Assembly: GCA_964568855.1 (NCBI GenBank)
Contig: CAZMSD010000030.1
Coordinates: 1-50,548, forward strand
Origin: CAZMSD01 sp964568855
GTDB taxonomy: Bacteria; CAIWAD01
Direction: 5' to 3'
Length of the DNA stretch: 50,548 nt
The notes beneath the pieces were generated by a model. The model saw only the letters and a list, made by a program, of their open reading frames with translations. It did not search any database and was not told the DNA's origin. Below, piece by piece: positions 35,001-43,242 of the stretch (position 1 is its first letter; each line of letters starts with the position of its first letter). The position numbers and the translations under genes are program-made.

Positions 35001-35534
35001 TGGGTGATCCAGGAGTTGCGGCGTGACCCGGAGGACGAAGCCTGCATCTGCTGGCGCGCCCTGGCCGCCGGAGGCGACGACGCGCCGCTGTTTGTGTCAC
35101 ACGCGCAGCCGGGCAGGCTGCTTCAGGTCCACGAGGAAGGAACCTGGCGGACCCTGCCCTACGCGGAGGACGGGCGCGGTCGCCGACGCTGCCGCCTTCC
35201 CGGAGGAGGCCTCCTGCGCCTGGCGTCCGGCGAAGGCGAGGACTACCTGCTGCCCGAACGGCTGTTCCTGCACCCGGCGACGCCCAATCCATTCAACCCC
35301 TCGACCGTGTTGCGCTGCGAGTTGCCGGCGGAGGGCCGGGCGCGGTTGGCGGTCTACGACCTGCTGGGGCGGCTTACGCGGGTGATCCACGACGGACGCC
35401 TGGAAGCGGGCCGCTACGATTTCTCCTGGCGGGGCCTGAACGAGCGGGGGCGTCCCACCGCCAGCGGCGTCTACTTCGCACGGCTGGAACACCCCGCGGG
35501 ACAGCGCACGATCAAACTGGTGCTCGCGCGATGA
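32010..35534 (+). CDS. Giant secreted protein with cadherin-like repeats and C-terminal FlgD-like/T9SS sorting domain
   Basis: 1174 residues from the ATG that begins a clean signal peptide (MKQLRLLILGIGLLLTVPGF, then AQQ); in-frame ATGs at 31986 and 31989 are possible but weaken it. The N-terminal domain (NIWLTDLNGDDTLSVLVGDEV) is cohesin-like. About six Ig/cadherin-like repeats follow, each with a D-x-D plus Trp pattern (WDVDDDYEALTW, VWDLDTPPEEMNW, VYDYDHDQDEMSW, WVYDEDAGDLIDW). The last 90 residues form the sorting-type domain: TPNPFNPSTVLRCELP, VYDLLGRLTRVIHDG, GVYFARL. It is probably exported and anchored at the surface. It overlaps the next gene by four bases. Confidence 0.85.
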   Translation: MKQLRLLILGIGLLLTVPGFAQQANIWLTDLNGDDTLSVLVGDEVEFLVWIDTYGQEITGFQCFMTFPEELIEPVRYTEDLDGWFFDNAIFGEGNGVVVFADDHDSRPGMDPLPDNQLDWCYQTPFGNPRPTFPAYGFACTFKLRFLAPTEYHTVLFDHDNGHFRNTLYWAGQSAEELPFNNEYPLVIDVRGMQLGPLPDVYLTTPAPCDSLNLYDFVEQLEGVEDSSYVFSWNELDPNNVCSIDSQRTADAFWLRLCGTGPGRRLELEVVAEAIGLEARDTLTVFRGDPPVIADTVAAAYPFVSWLEDSSAVVDFGDYASDLDDPPDSLTWSVLAPGDTVGLEFDSLGRTGTFSSPADWYGMDLLWLLVQDPGGMADTSSLATETLPVNDPPGILFEGQVEVHPGLPTQIDLEEVSWDVDDDYEALTWSSESDTSLVALRIDPVTHLLLLEVQEDTELWTEAAFLVLVEDAAGEEDQDSLFVLVSSYPPIWSPMGDVVFQSHQEVTRDLNNFVEDLDDADELLDIWVEGNAEIQIYIDPLTHVATFSAESTWRGSERAVFFARDPGGNSDSDTVTVVALLGGNPVVAHIPDLVLLPGETDSSIVLDQHVWDLDTPPEEMNWEVFHNDLFSVGVNETTHRVTVTAPFIPGSSDMAIYRASDPQGHQDEDPGALVVIDPSGNPVVLPAAEIWMSTSEVDSSVHLDELVYDYDHDQDEMSWTVSQGVLVSTWVRPEDRVLLITSSWDSGEETLSLEVEDPETNTAAGTLVVHVSEGNPPVVSEFAPRYVIAGGNDTLHEMSNWVYDEDAGDLIDWSFIDPPDSPVYAMYYPAEDMGVIYTDSSHVAVDLIGAVAEDRETNTDLAWIEVHSLENEAPGIEAGVLPNTAVPELLDLVVLSDEALRELEAHRASDGAPVDFEELPVGEPELALFRAHYVLQGGEEVIMLRAVDLPGYPQVEGNETLDSLVLSSGVLGGPGEWLVSPDGRLRIETAGTGSSSWWVIQELRRDPEDEACICWRALAAGGDDAPLFVSHAQPGRLLQVHEEGTWRTLPYAEDGRGRRRCRLPGGGLLRLASGEGEDYLLPERLFLHPATPNPFNPSTVLRCELPAEGRARLAVYDLLGRLTRVIHDGRLEAGRYDFSWRGLNERGRPTASGVYFARLEHPAGQRTIKLVLAR

Positions 35535-36181
35535 GCGAAGGCAAGCATGTATCACGGGCCGGGATCGCCGCCCTGCCGGCGACGCTCTGGCTGTGGTCCG
35601 CGTTGTCCGGATGCGGAACCTCGGGGGGCGGGACGGACGAGGGTGCTTCGGCGCTGAACGACGCCTGGAATCTGTATCACAACAGGTCGTGGGCGGAGGC
35701 GCGCAGCGGTTTCCTCGACCTGGTCGCAGCCGACCGGCACGTCGGTGAGGCTTACTGCGGACTGGGCTGGTGCAGGCTGCACCTGCTGCAACCCGACCAG
35801 GCGCTGGGCGATTTCCAGAACTCGCTCTGGGCGGAACCGGGTCGGCAGGACAGCAGGGCCGGCGAGGCCTTCGCCCAGCGGGACGCGCAGAATCCGGACT
35901 ATGATCGGCTTCTACTCAGGGCGCGGAACTGCCTGCAGGAGGATCCCGACTATTCCTTCGAGCACGAATCCGGCATCGACTGGGCCGACCTGCATATCCT
36001 GATGGCCCAGACCTTCTTCTACCGCCAGGAATTCGACAGCACCCTCGGCCATTGCCAGGTAGTGGATCCGGACATGTCTCTAAGTCGCCAGGACACTACC
36101 AGCTGGAACGGCCAATCCAGCTTCGAGCTGGCCCTGTTCGACGAGCTGCAACGGCTGACGGAACTGGTGGGCGGGGATTGA
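35531..36181 (+). CDS. TPR-containing lipoprotein
   Basis: 216 residues. A signal peptide ends in the lipobox LSGC (Cys about 28), then Gly/Ser/Thr linker residues. TPR-like helices follow (NDAWNLYHNRSWAEARSGFL, AYCGLGWCRLHLLQPDQALG). Probably an outer-membrane-anchored adaptor for the large secreted protein upstream, with which it overlaps by four bases. The stop is fused to the start of the next gene (TGATG). The start codon region contains one TGTATCAC motif using the uncommon codons GTA and TCA. Confidence 0.72.
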   Translation: MSEGKHVSRAGIAALPATLWLWSALSGCGTSGGGTDEGASALNDAWNLYHNRSWAEARSGFLDLVAADRHVGEAYCGLGWCRLHLLQPDQALGDFQNSLWAEPGRQDSRAGEAFAQRDAQNPDYDRLLLRARNCLQEDPDYSFEHESGIDWADLHILMAQTFFYRQEFDSTLGHCQVVDPDMSLSRQDTTSWNGQSSFELALFDELQRLTELVGGD

Positions 36182-37110
36182 TGCCTCTCCGCAAGACCTT
36201 CGACGAACTCTTCACCGCCCTGCGCTGGCTATTGCCGAGTACATTGCGCAGCGTGATACTCATTCCCTGCGCCGGGACGCTCGCCCTGGCGGCCCTGCTG
36301 GCCGTGAGAACCCCGCCCGCCCTGCTCTACCTCTTCCTGACGTTGCTGCTGGCCTGGAGCTACTTTCGCGACATTCACCCGGAGCCGGATCGCGAGAGCT
36401 GGTACCCCGAGACTCCCGAAGAGAGTCCGCACGCGTCCCACGCCGCCGGGGAGCCCGGGGACGATCCCCGCCACCTGCTCTTCGCCGCGCTGGCCTGCGC
36501 CCTGTCCGCCTGCCTGGCCTTCGTGCTTCACGAGGTTCCTGCGCGCTGGCCGGCCCTCTTGATCTCGCTGCTGCCGCTGCCTTTCCTGCTGCCCCGACTG
36601 CGCAGGATGCTGACACTGTCCTGGAATGCCGGCCCGCGGGCCGATCACGCCACCGGGACAGTTGTCACACAATCCAATCGCCGGAACCGCCCGCCGATTC
36701 CCTGCCTGGTCCTGTGGGCCACGCCCTTCCTGCTGCCGGCTTCCGCGGCGCTGCTGCTGGTCCCCGGGACGGTCGACCTGAACCTGACCCTGCGCCTGGC
36801 GGAAACGGCCCAGCTGGCGGGTATCCTGGCCGCCCTCGGCCTGGCGGCGCTGGCACGGCACGAGGGCGTACGGCCCGCCTTGTGGCCCCTGGCCGCCGAC
36901 AAGCTGATCAACACGCTGCTGATTCCGTGGTGGCTCCTGCATCCCGACTCGCTGCTGCCCGGGCTCGATCACGCCTCCGCGCCCTCCGCACTGCGCGTCT
37001 CGCTGGCCCTCTGCTTCCTGCTGCTGGGCGAATGGGAATCGCTCAGCATGGTGGAGATCTGGCGCAGGCGCTTTCCTCCCTCTGAAGCCGGTTCCGAATC
37101 ACAGGTGTAA
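36181..37110 (+). CDS. Multi-spanning membrane protein of unknown function
   Basis: 309 residues with about seven hydrophobic segments (LILIPCAGTLALAALLAV-like, ALLYLFLTLLLAWSYF, LFAALACALSACLAFVL, LLISLLPLPFLLP, ATPFLLPASAALLLVPG, LAGILAALGLAALA, LALCFLLLGEW). A hydrophilic loop with Pro, Glu and His residues lies around 75-100. No transporter or enzyme motif is recognised. It shares the TGATG junction with the lipoprotein gene, so the three genes 32010-37110 are one operon. Confidence 0.62.
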   Translation: MPLRKTFDELFTALRWLLPSTLRSVILIPCAGTLALAALLAVRTPPALLYLFLTLLLAWSYFRDIHPEPDRESWYPETPEESPHASHAAGEPGDDPRHLLFAALACALSACLAFVLHEVPARWPALLISLLPLPFLLPRLRRMLTLSWNAGPRADHATGTVVTQSNRRNRPPIPCLVLWATPFLLPASAALLLVPGTVDLNLTLRLAETAQLAGILAALGLAALARHEGVRPALWPLAADKLINTLLIPWWLLHPDSLLPGLDHASAPSALRVSLALCFLLLGEWESLSMVEIWRRRFPPSEAGSESQV

Positions 37111-37125
37111 TACGCCGAACGCAGA

Positions 37126-37151
37126 ACGCGCCCCGCATCGGCGGGGCGCGT
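37126..37151. terminator. Bidirectional hairpin between convergent genes
   Basis: ACGCGCCCCGC-ATCG-GCGGGGCGCGT, an eleven-base perfect stem with a four-base loop. It lies between two convergent genes; no T tract is visible on either side, so termination may need Rho or rely on the very stable stem. Confidence 0.6.
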
Positions 37152-37192
37152 ACGTGCTCGTGTTTGTGAGACGGGATACTCGGGAGCGGCGA

Positions 37193-37972
37193 CTAGAACA
37201 AGGTCTCGAAATACTTGATGAGGCCCACGCTGAGCAGCACGTTGTTGGTGTTGGGGCTCGCGCGCAGGATGCGCCCGTTGGCGTCCTCGATGTCCTGGAT
37301 CCGGCCGATGTTGAAATCCAGCCGCAGGCTGAATTGGTAATTGCGGCGGAACTCGGTACGGTAACCAAGGCCCACGTTGAAAGCCAGCCCGCTGCGCGTG
37401 ATGGTGTGGTTGACCGTGTCGCCGAACTCACCTACCGGCGTGTATACCGGGGAGCCGCCGGGATAGGTCACCGTGACTTCCCGTGATTCAGCGCTGTAAT
37501 CGTAGACCAGCGTGGTGACACCCGCGCCGAGGTCCACGTAGAGATTATTCGACTGGAGGAATTCGTAGGGCAGCAGCGTCGAGGGCAGCCGGAAAGTGAA
37601 GAACAGGTCGTGCTCGCGAAGCAGGCCGTCGTGCCGGATCTCCTCGGGGTTGCTCACGTCATCCAAGTGCAGGTCGTAGCGGGACTTCAGGTCCGCGGCG
37701 GTTGTGGAGAAGTAATACTTCAGCAGGAATTCGTAGTCGCTGCGCTTTGTATTGAAGCGGTGGCCGATGGCGGCATAACCGCCGAAGCCGAAAGTATGAT
37801 CGCCGGTGAAGGGATAAGTGTCCGAATCGTAATGAACGGCGGAGTTGTCGCCGTAGATGTTTCCATCCAGCATGGCCCGGAAATCCAGACCCACTTCAAG
37901 CACGGAATTGTCGGCCTGTCCGGCCAGCGCCGTTCCGGCAGCGAAAACGAAAAGGAGCCAGTACTTGCTCAT
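37193..37972 (-). CDS. Outer-membrane beta-barrel protein
   Basis: 259 residues with a signal peptide (MSKYWLLFVFAAGTALAGQA). The mature part alternates polar and aromatic/hydrophobic residues in many short strands (YEFLLKYYFSTTAA, NLYVDLGAGVTTLVYDY, LAFNVGLGYRTEFRRNYQFSLRLDFNIG) and ends in the aromatic YFETLF typical of barrel insertion signals. GGAGGAAG lies just before the ATG. Size suggests an 8-10-strand barrel of the porin/OmpA-barrel type; the substrate is unknown. Confidence 0.8.
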   Translation of the reverse strand: MSKYWLLFVFAAGTALAGQADNSVLEVGLDFRAMLDGNIYGDNSAVHYDSDTYPFTGDHTFGFGGYAAIGHRFNTKRSDYEFLLKYYFSTTAADLKSRYDLHLDDVSNPEEIRHDGLLREHDLFFTFRLPSTLLPYEFLQSNNLYVDLGAGVTTLVYDYSAESREVTVTYPGGSPVYTPVGEFGDTVNHTITRSGLAFNVGLGYRTEFRRNYQFSLRLDFNIGRIQDIEDANGRILRASPNTNNVLLSVGLIKYFETLF

Positions 37973-38414
37973 TCTTCCTCCATTTCGACCTGGGGAGACG
38001 TCAATCGTGTGAATATAGTTGCTGTGACCAAGCCATCCAACGCGGCGGGTTCCCATTCAGGCGGCGCTTTCCCAATTTGGGAAACGCTGCCGTGGCGCTG
38101 GCGGGTTCCAGCGTGGACGGAAGGGAATCCTAACGTCTGTGAACCGGAGGCAACAACCGGGCTCGCCGAAGCTTCGCCCGCGGCAAGGATCGCAGTGAAC
38201 GAAGCGGTCGCAGAAGGATGAGCAAGTTTCAGACCAGTTTCCGCGGTCCACGAAAGAAAAGGGCGCCGATCAGCCTGGATCGACGCCCGAGCGGGAATCC
38301 ACGGATCATCATGTTCGTTGTCCGGGCATCCCGCCTGGTTCCGGATGTTACGCGTTCAGCATCGGCAACCTTCCTGCGGGTCTTTAGCAGTCCAGGAGCG
38401 GAAAGCTGAGGTCC
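37973..38414. other. Divergent intergenic region
   Basis: 442 bases between the barrel-protein gene (minus) and the lipoprotein gene (plus). It holds the palindrome at 38068-38084. Short open frames here (for example 38218-38409) show no family similarity, no signal sequence and no good ribosome binding site. Promoters for both flanking genes are expected, but I cannot place them. Confidence 0.6.
38068..38084. promoter_or_regulatory. 17-base palindrome, probable operator
   Basis: TTTCCCAA-T-TTGGGAAA, perfect eight-base arms around one base. The arms extend outward as GGCGGCG/CGCTGCC (38060-38066 with 38085-38091), allowing one bulge and one G-U. It lies 96 bases upstream of the barrel-protein start. 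Either a dimeric repressor site or a leader hairpin; I cannot name the regulator. Confidence 0.42.
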
Positions 38415-38984
38415 ATGTGCATCTCATCAAGGATCGGCGAGCCGGCGCCGGGAAATCCCGCTCCCGGTGATAGATTGCTCCTTCTATTGCAGGGATTGGT
38501 GTTGCTGTTGCTGCTCGCCTGCCGATCGGAGCCGCTGGTGGAGTACAGACACCCCTTCGGCTTCAACCTTTCCCTGGATGAGAGTTTCTACATGACCACC
38601 CTGGCGGTGAGCGATTCAACGGGTTCGGTGCTGTTCCTCCGCGGCCAGGAAGCGGGCGAGCCCAGGCTCAGGGTGCGCGTGATCCCACGGGTGGAGTCCA
38701 TCGATCGAGTTCTGGAGAAAATGGCGGACGAGTATGCCCAGCAGCGCCGACTGCGGCGGGAGACTCGGCGGCGTCGTACCGCGGTCAATTCCAGGGGCCT
38801 GGGTACCAGCGTCAGCTTCCTTCCTTTTCCGGAAGAGGATCCGGACTTCGAATTCTGCGTGGATCTGCGCGTATTTCCCCACGGCGAGCGCTACTTCTGC
38901 TTTCACTGGCGAGTGGCGGCGGACTCCACGGAATGGCAGCGACGATACGAGCGCTGGCTGGAAGACCTGATTTTTCTTAATTGA
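38415..38984 (+). CDS. Small lipoprotein
   Basis: 189 residues. The N-terminus has a 13-residue Leu-rich core (LLLLLQGLVLLLLLAC) ending in a lipobox LLAC (Cys about 36). The mature part is mixed alpha/beta with a basic stretch (QQRRLRRETRRRR). No family is recognised. It leads the dense plus-strand cluster and ends four bases before ruvX. Confidence 0.62.
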   Translation: MCISSRIGEPAPGNPAPGDRLLLLLQGLVLLLLLACRSEPLVEYRHPFGFNLSLDESFYMTTLAVSDSTGSVLFLRGQEAGEPRLRVRVIPRVESIDRVLEKMADEYAQQRRLRRETRRRRTAVNSRGLGTSVSFLPFPEEDPDFEFCVDLRVFPHGERYFCFHWRVAADSTEWQRRYERWLEDLIFLN

Positions 38985-38987
38985 ATC

Positions 38988-39452
38988 ATGCGCGTGATGG
39001 GCATCGACTACGGCACCGTTCGGGTGGGAGTGGCCCTCAGCGATCCCGAGAGGCGACTGGCCAGTCCCTTCGCCACCCTGGACGCCCGCCGCGGCCTGCT
39101 GGCCCGGTTGTTCGAAATCATCGAAGCCGAGGAAGTGGACCTGGTGGTGGTGGGCCGGCCGATGCGCGGCGACGGCAGCCCGGGCAGCCTGGACGAGCGG
39201 ATAGTGCATTTCGCGCAGGCACTGGGCCGCGACGGCCTGGAAGTCCGCTTCTGGGACGAAGCGTACAGTACACGCAGGGCCGAGGAACGGCTACGGGAAG
39301 CGGGTGCGGGCTCCCGCGCGGGCCGCAAGGCGGGCCGGCGCCGACGCGAGGAAGGTCGCCTGGACCGGGCGGCGGCGGCGCTGATCCTGCAGGAATTCCT
39401 CGACGCCCTGGCGGAGGGCTGCAGAGGCGAAGACGGGGAGATGTCGCCATGA
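38988..39452 (+). CDS. ruvX: Putative pre-16S rRNA nuclease / Holliday junction resolvase YqgF
   Basis: 154 residues of RNase H-like fold: MGIDYGTVRVGVALSD with the first catalytic Asp, VVVGRPMRGDGSPG, FWDEAYSTRRAEERL with Glu, and a final LDRAAAALILQEFLD holding the last Asp. The family trims the 5' end of 16S rRNA and is essential in many bacteria. The basic insert GSRAGRKAGRRRRE replaces the usual short loop. It overlaps the next gene by four bases. Confidence 0.85.
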   Translation: MRVMGIDYGTVRVGVALSDPERRLASPFATLDARRGLLARLFEIIEAEEVDLVVVGRPMRGDGSPGSLDERIVHFAQALGRDGLEVRFWDEAYSTRRAEERLREAGAGSRAGRKAGRRRREEGRLDRAAAALILQEFLDALAEGCRGEDGEMSP

Positions 39453-40462
39453 GCGTCCTGCGAGTCGGCGTTGTGGGCACGGGAACCCTGGCCCAGGTCT
39501 ATCACCTGCCCAACCTGGCACGGATGGAATCCGTGGAGCTGGCTGCCATCTGCGACGCCCAGCGCAAGCTGGCGGCCGCCCTTGGTCGCAAGTTCGGCGT
39601 TGCGAAGGTCTTCACGGATGCCGTGGAGATGTTTCGCGGCGCCGAGCTGGATGCGGCCCTGATCTGCACTCCCACGCACCTGCACATGCCCTACACGGTC
39701 CAGGCCCTGCGGCACGGACTGCACGTGCTGGTGGAGTATCCCGCGGCGCTCAACGCGAAGGAGATCCTGAAGATTCGCGGGGAGCTGCAGAAACATCCCG
39801 GCCTGGTTCTGCGCACCGGGAACAACAGCCGCTTCCGGCGCGATGCGGAGATTTTGCGCCACAGCTTGCAGAAGGGCGAGCTGGGCCGCGTCTTCTACGT
39901 CAAGTGCGGTTGGCTGCAGCGCTATGGTTCCGAGGCGCGGAAGAGCTGGCGCTACGATCCGGACATTTCCGGTGGCGGGGTGCTGATGGACCAGGGGGCG
40001 GCGATCATCGACCTGCTGCTCTGGCTGCTGGATTTCCCCGAGGTCCTCACGGTGGACGGCGAGTGCTTTCACCGGATGCTGCAGAAAAAGGTGGAGGACA
40101 CCGTCAGCATCCAGCTTAAGCTGGAAAGCGAGCTCCTGCTGCACATGGACGCCTCCTGGTCGCTCCTGCCCGACCAGGGCAAGGCCTACTGCTACATCTT
40201 CGGCGACAAGGGCAGCGCCTTTCTCAATCCGCTGCGCATATCGCGGGACGCCGCGGGGAAGCGTTACAGCTTCACACCCGTGAACCTGCCCAAGGGCGCC
40301 AGCCTGTTCCGCGAATCATACGCCCGTGAACTGGAGGATTTCATCCACTGCATCGAGGAAGGGCGGGATGAACCGCAGCAACTCGAACAGGCGCACACGG
40401 TGATGAAGACCCTGGAAGCCGTCTATCGTTCGTCAAGGTCCGGCAGGACCGTTCGATTGTGA
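39449..40462 (+). CDS. Gfo/Idh/MocA-family protein lacking the catalytic Lys and His
   Basis: 337 residues. The Rossmann fold is intact (GVVGTGTLAQVYH, AICD, ICTPTHLHMPY), and the C-terminal alpha/beta domain has GGGVLMDQG. In active members the EKP motif provides the catalytic Lys; here it reads LVEYPAALN, so Lys is Tyr. The D-x-G-x-H-x-x-D motif reads DQGAAIID, so His is Ala. The protein probably binds NAD(P) without classical sugar dehydrogenase activity. It overlaps ruvX and lnt by four bases each, inside an envelope/housekeeping operon. Confidence 0.82.
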   Translation: MSVLRVGVVGTGTLAQVYHLPNLARMESVELAAICDAQRKLAAALGRKFGVAKVFTDAVEMFRGAELDAALICTPTHLHMPYTVQALRHGLHVLVEYPAALNAKEILKIRGELQKHPGLVLRTGNNSRFRRDAEILRHSLQKGELGRVFYVKCGWLQRYGSEARKSWRYDPDISGGGVLMDQGAAIIDLLLWLLDFPEVLTVDGECFHRMLQKKVEDTVSIQLKLESELLLHMDASWSLLPDQGKAYCYIFGDKGSAFLNPLRISRDAAGKRYSFTPVNLPKGASLFRESYARELEDFIHCIEEGRDEPQQLEQAHTVMKTLEAVYRSSRSGRTVRL

Positions 40463-43242
40463 ATCCGCCTCCGCCACAGCTTCCGCGGAACCTGCTGGCG
40501 CTGCTCTCCGGCCTGCTGGCCGGCGCCGCTTTCCCGCCATCCCCGCTGCACAGCCTGGGCCTGGTGGCCCTGCTCCCGCTCTACTTCGCGCTGGATGACG
40601 GGCGCCGGGGCTTTCGCCGGGCCTTCCTGGCCGGCCTGGTCTACAACCTGCTCACCGTGTACTGGATCGGTTATAATTCCGATCCGTCGCCGGCGCTGGC
40701 CTGGGCGAGCATGGCGGGCGCAGTATGCTGGCTCTCGCTGCTCTGGGGCCTGGCCGGAGGGCTCGCTACCTTCCTGGTGCGCCGGATCGGTCCGGCGGCC
40801 CTCTGGTGCCACCCCTTCGCAGTTACCGCCCTGGACTGGATCGTGGAAAGCTCGGAGATGGGATTTCCCTGGAACCTGCTGGGCGCGACCCAGGCGGAGA
40901 GCCAGTTCATCAAGCCGCTGGCCGCCCTGGGCGGGATGCACGCAATGACACTGGCCGTGCTGCTGCTCAGCAAACTGCTGCATTCCTGGTGGCGTTGGCG
41001 ACTGCTCCGCGGCAGGGCCGAGCCCTCTTCCGGGAACCCACCGGGTCTGCTCGGAGGGCTGGTCGCCCAGCGCCACCCGCTCCTGCTGGCGCTATGGTTC
41101 CTCAGCGTCTTCTCGCTGGGCCGAGCCGGCCAGGGCGACGTGCGGCCCAGCGGACGGGTCCTGGACGTGCTCATCGTGCAGGGCAACGTGGATCCGCACG
41201 AGAAATGGAGCCGTCCCTACCAGTGGACCGTGGATCGCCACCTGGCCCTCAGCCGGGCGGCCCTCGGGGACACTATTGCGCCGGACCTGGTGATCTGGCC
41301 AGAGACCGCCGTGCCCACCCGACTGCGCCGCCGGCCCGCGCTGATCCTCGAGCTGCAGGCATTCTGCCGTGAATTCGACACCGCGCTGCTGGCGGGAGCC
41401 AACGACCTTGAGATCGTGGAGGGCGCCTACAAACCGCTCAACGCCAGTTTCCTGCTCACGGAAGACGGGATCGTCGATCACTACAGCAAGGTGCGGCTCG
41501 TACCCTTCGGCGAGCGGGTGCCGGGTCAGAAACTGCTTCCCTGGCTGGGCGGCATCAACATGGGCCAGGCGGAATTCGCCGCGGGCCGGCGGCGCAGCCC
41601 GGGATGCCTGCCTTCGCCTTCCGGTGGAGACTCCCTCTGCTTCTCCTGGAGCATCTGTTTCGAGGCCAACTTCGGCGGGCTGGCCCGCGAGATGGTCCGT
41701 GGAGGCGCCCAGGTCCTGACCAACCAGACCAACGACGCCTGGTTCGGACTTTCCAGGGAACTGGACCAGCACCTGGCCGTGGCGAGCCTGCGCTGCGTGG
41801 AGACGGGTCGCTGCCTGGTGCGCTCCGCCAACAACGGCTACAGCGCCGTGATCGATCCGCGGGGCGAGATCCGGGAACTTCTGCCCAAGGGTGAAGGAGG
41901 CGCCTTGCGCGCCGAGGTTCCGCTCTACTCGGGCTTCACTTTTCATACGCGCTTCGGAGACCTGCTGCCCCGCCTCTGTCTGTTGCTGCTGTCCTGGGCC
42001 CTGCTGCTGTCCTTGCTCGGTGGTCGAAGCCGCCGCCTAAGCCTGCCTGGCGGCCGCGGCAGCCGGAAGCGCCGCAGGGAAGCTCGCTTCAGTGCGAAAG
42101 ACGACCGCGGCCAAGGGAAGGTCGAAAGCGGGGAAGAGAATCCCGGCAACCTTCCCTCAGCGCGGACCTTCAAGGGAGGGACGCTGCCGGCCTGCCTGCT
42201 TGGCCTGGCGATCTGCCTGGCGCCCGCGGCGACGGCCCGGGACCTGTATCACGGGGCAGGCACGGCGGCCGCGCGAGTGCTCAGCATGGGCGGCTGCTAC
42301 GCCGCCAACAGCCGCTACGCCGACGCCCACCTCTATAACCCCGCCGCCCTGCGCTCGGATGGGCAAGGCTTCTCTTGGCTGCTGCTCTGCGATCCGCTCA
42401 GTCCCGCCCTGGCGCGGGAGTTGAGCGGGCAAGCTGACGGCGCCTACGAAGGCCTGGTGCCCGGGATCCTCTTTCTGCGCGGGCTGTACTTCGGCCTGGG
42501 TCCGGTCAACCTGGGACTGATCCCCGCCGAGTACAGCCCCTCCGAACCGGCGGACCTGAGCGAAACGGCCCGGGAGGCCGTCCTGGAGCGATCCGGCTTG
42601 AGTCCGGGCGCGGCGCTCTCGCTGGTGCTCGATCGCAAGGTCAGCCTGGGGATTTCCGCCATGCTGCGATGGGATCCCGAGGGCGCCCGGCGCCGGGTGG
42701 CGCTCGACTACGGGGTTCTGGTGCGCGCCAACAACTGGATGGACGTAGGCGCCGTGGCGGTTCACCTGCCGAAGGGCGGCGAGGACCTCCGGCGGAGTAT
42801 CGAGCGCATCGGCGACGAAACCATTAACGTGGGGATTCTCTACTATCCCCTGGGCCGCCCGGAAGCGCGCTGGGGAGCGAAGCGGATACCGGCGGGCAGC
42901 GAAGGCCTGCTGGCGCGAACGGACCTGCGGCTGGCCATGGACGTGCGCAACGTGACACAGAGCCCGGGGCTCGCTCGCGCACAGGAGCTGCACCTGGGCA
43001 TGTCGCTGGGCTGGATCCGCCTGCTGGAACTGCGTTGCGGCATCTACTGGCCGCGCGGCTCGGCGGACCTCGATAAGCGACCGCGGGCCAGCTGCGGCCT
43101 GGGCCTCGGCCAGCCCTGGTTCCTGCGTTCCGCCGCTCGAGGACTGGGACTGGTGGAAACCTTCCTGGACCTGGGATGGATGGACGATCCGGAGGATCCG
43201 GGCCGCGGCATCTGGATGGGGACCTTCAAGTGGGCCTTCTGA
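40459..43242 (+). CDS. lnt: Apolipoprotein N-acyltransferase fused to a barrel-like secreted domain
   Basis: 927 residues in one frame. Residues 1-525 are Lnt, which adds the third acyl chain to lipoproteins in the inner membrane: N-terminal TM bundle, nitrilase domain from VLDVLIVQGNVDP (about 235), catalytic triad Glu282 (WPETAVP), Lys344 (YSKVRLVPFGE) and Cys400 (WSICFEANF), closing TM LCLLLLSWALLLSLLG (about 506-521). A basic linker then leads to a second hydrophobic segment resembling a signal peptide (PACLLGLAICLAPAATA, about 577-593) and about 330 residues of a beta-rich domain ending in FKWAF, like an outer-membrane protein. No stop codon separates them. Either a true fusion, or two genes with an unusual start near 42184 (GGGAGGG at 42174) and a lost stop. 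Confidence 0.85.
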   Translation: MNPPPPQLPRNLLALLSGLLAGAAFPPSPLHSLGLVALLPLYFALDDGRRGFRRAFLAGLVYNLLTVYWIGYNSDPSPALAWASMAGAVCWLSLLWGLAGGLATFLVRRIGPAALWCHPFAVTALDWIVESSEMGFPWNLLGATQAESQFIKPLAALGGMHAMTLAVLLLSKLLHSWWRWRLLRGRAEPSSGNPPGLLGGLVAQRHPLLLALWFLSVFSLGRAGQGDVRPSGRVLDVLIVQGNVDPHEKWSRPYQWTVDRHLALSRAALGDTIAPDLVIWPETAVPTRLRRRPALILELQAFCREFDTALLAGANDLEIVEGAYKPLNASFLLTEDGIVDHYSKVRLVPFGERVPGQKLLPWLGGINMGQAEFAAGRRRSPGCLPSPSGGDSLCFSWSICFEANFGGLAREMVRGGAQVLTNQTNDAWFGLSRELDQHLAVASLRCVETGRCLVRSANNGYSAVIDPRGEIRELLPKGEGGALRAEVPLYSGFTFHTRFGDLLPRLCLLLLSWALLLSLLGGRSRRLSLPGGRGSRKRRREARFSAKDDRGQGKVESGEENPGNLPSARTFKGGTLPACLLGLAICLAPAATARDLYHGAGTAAARVLSMGGCYAANSRYADAHLYNPAALRSDGQGFSWLLLCDPLSPALARELSGQADGAYEGLVPGILFLRGLYFGLGPVNLGLIPAEYSPSEPADLSETAREAVLERSGLSPGAALSLVLDRKVSLGISAMLRWDPEGARRRVALDYGVLVRANNWMDVGAVAVHLPKGGEDLRRSIERIGDETINVGILYYPLGRPEARWGAKRIPAGSEGLLARTDLRLAMDVRNVTQSPGLARAQELHLGMSLGWIRLLELRCGIYWPRGSADLDKRPRASCGLGLGQPWFLRSAARGLGLVETFLDLGWMDDPEDPGRGIWMGTFKWAF

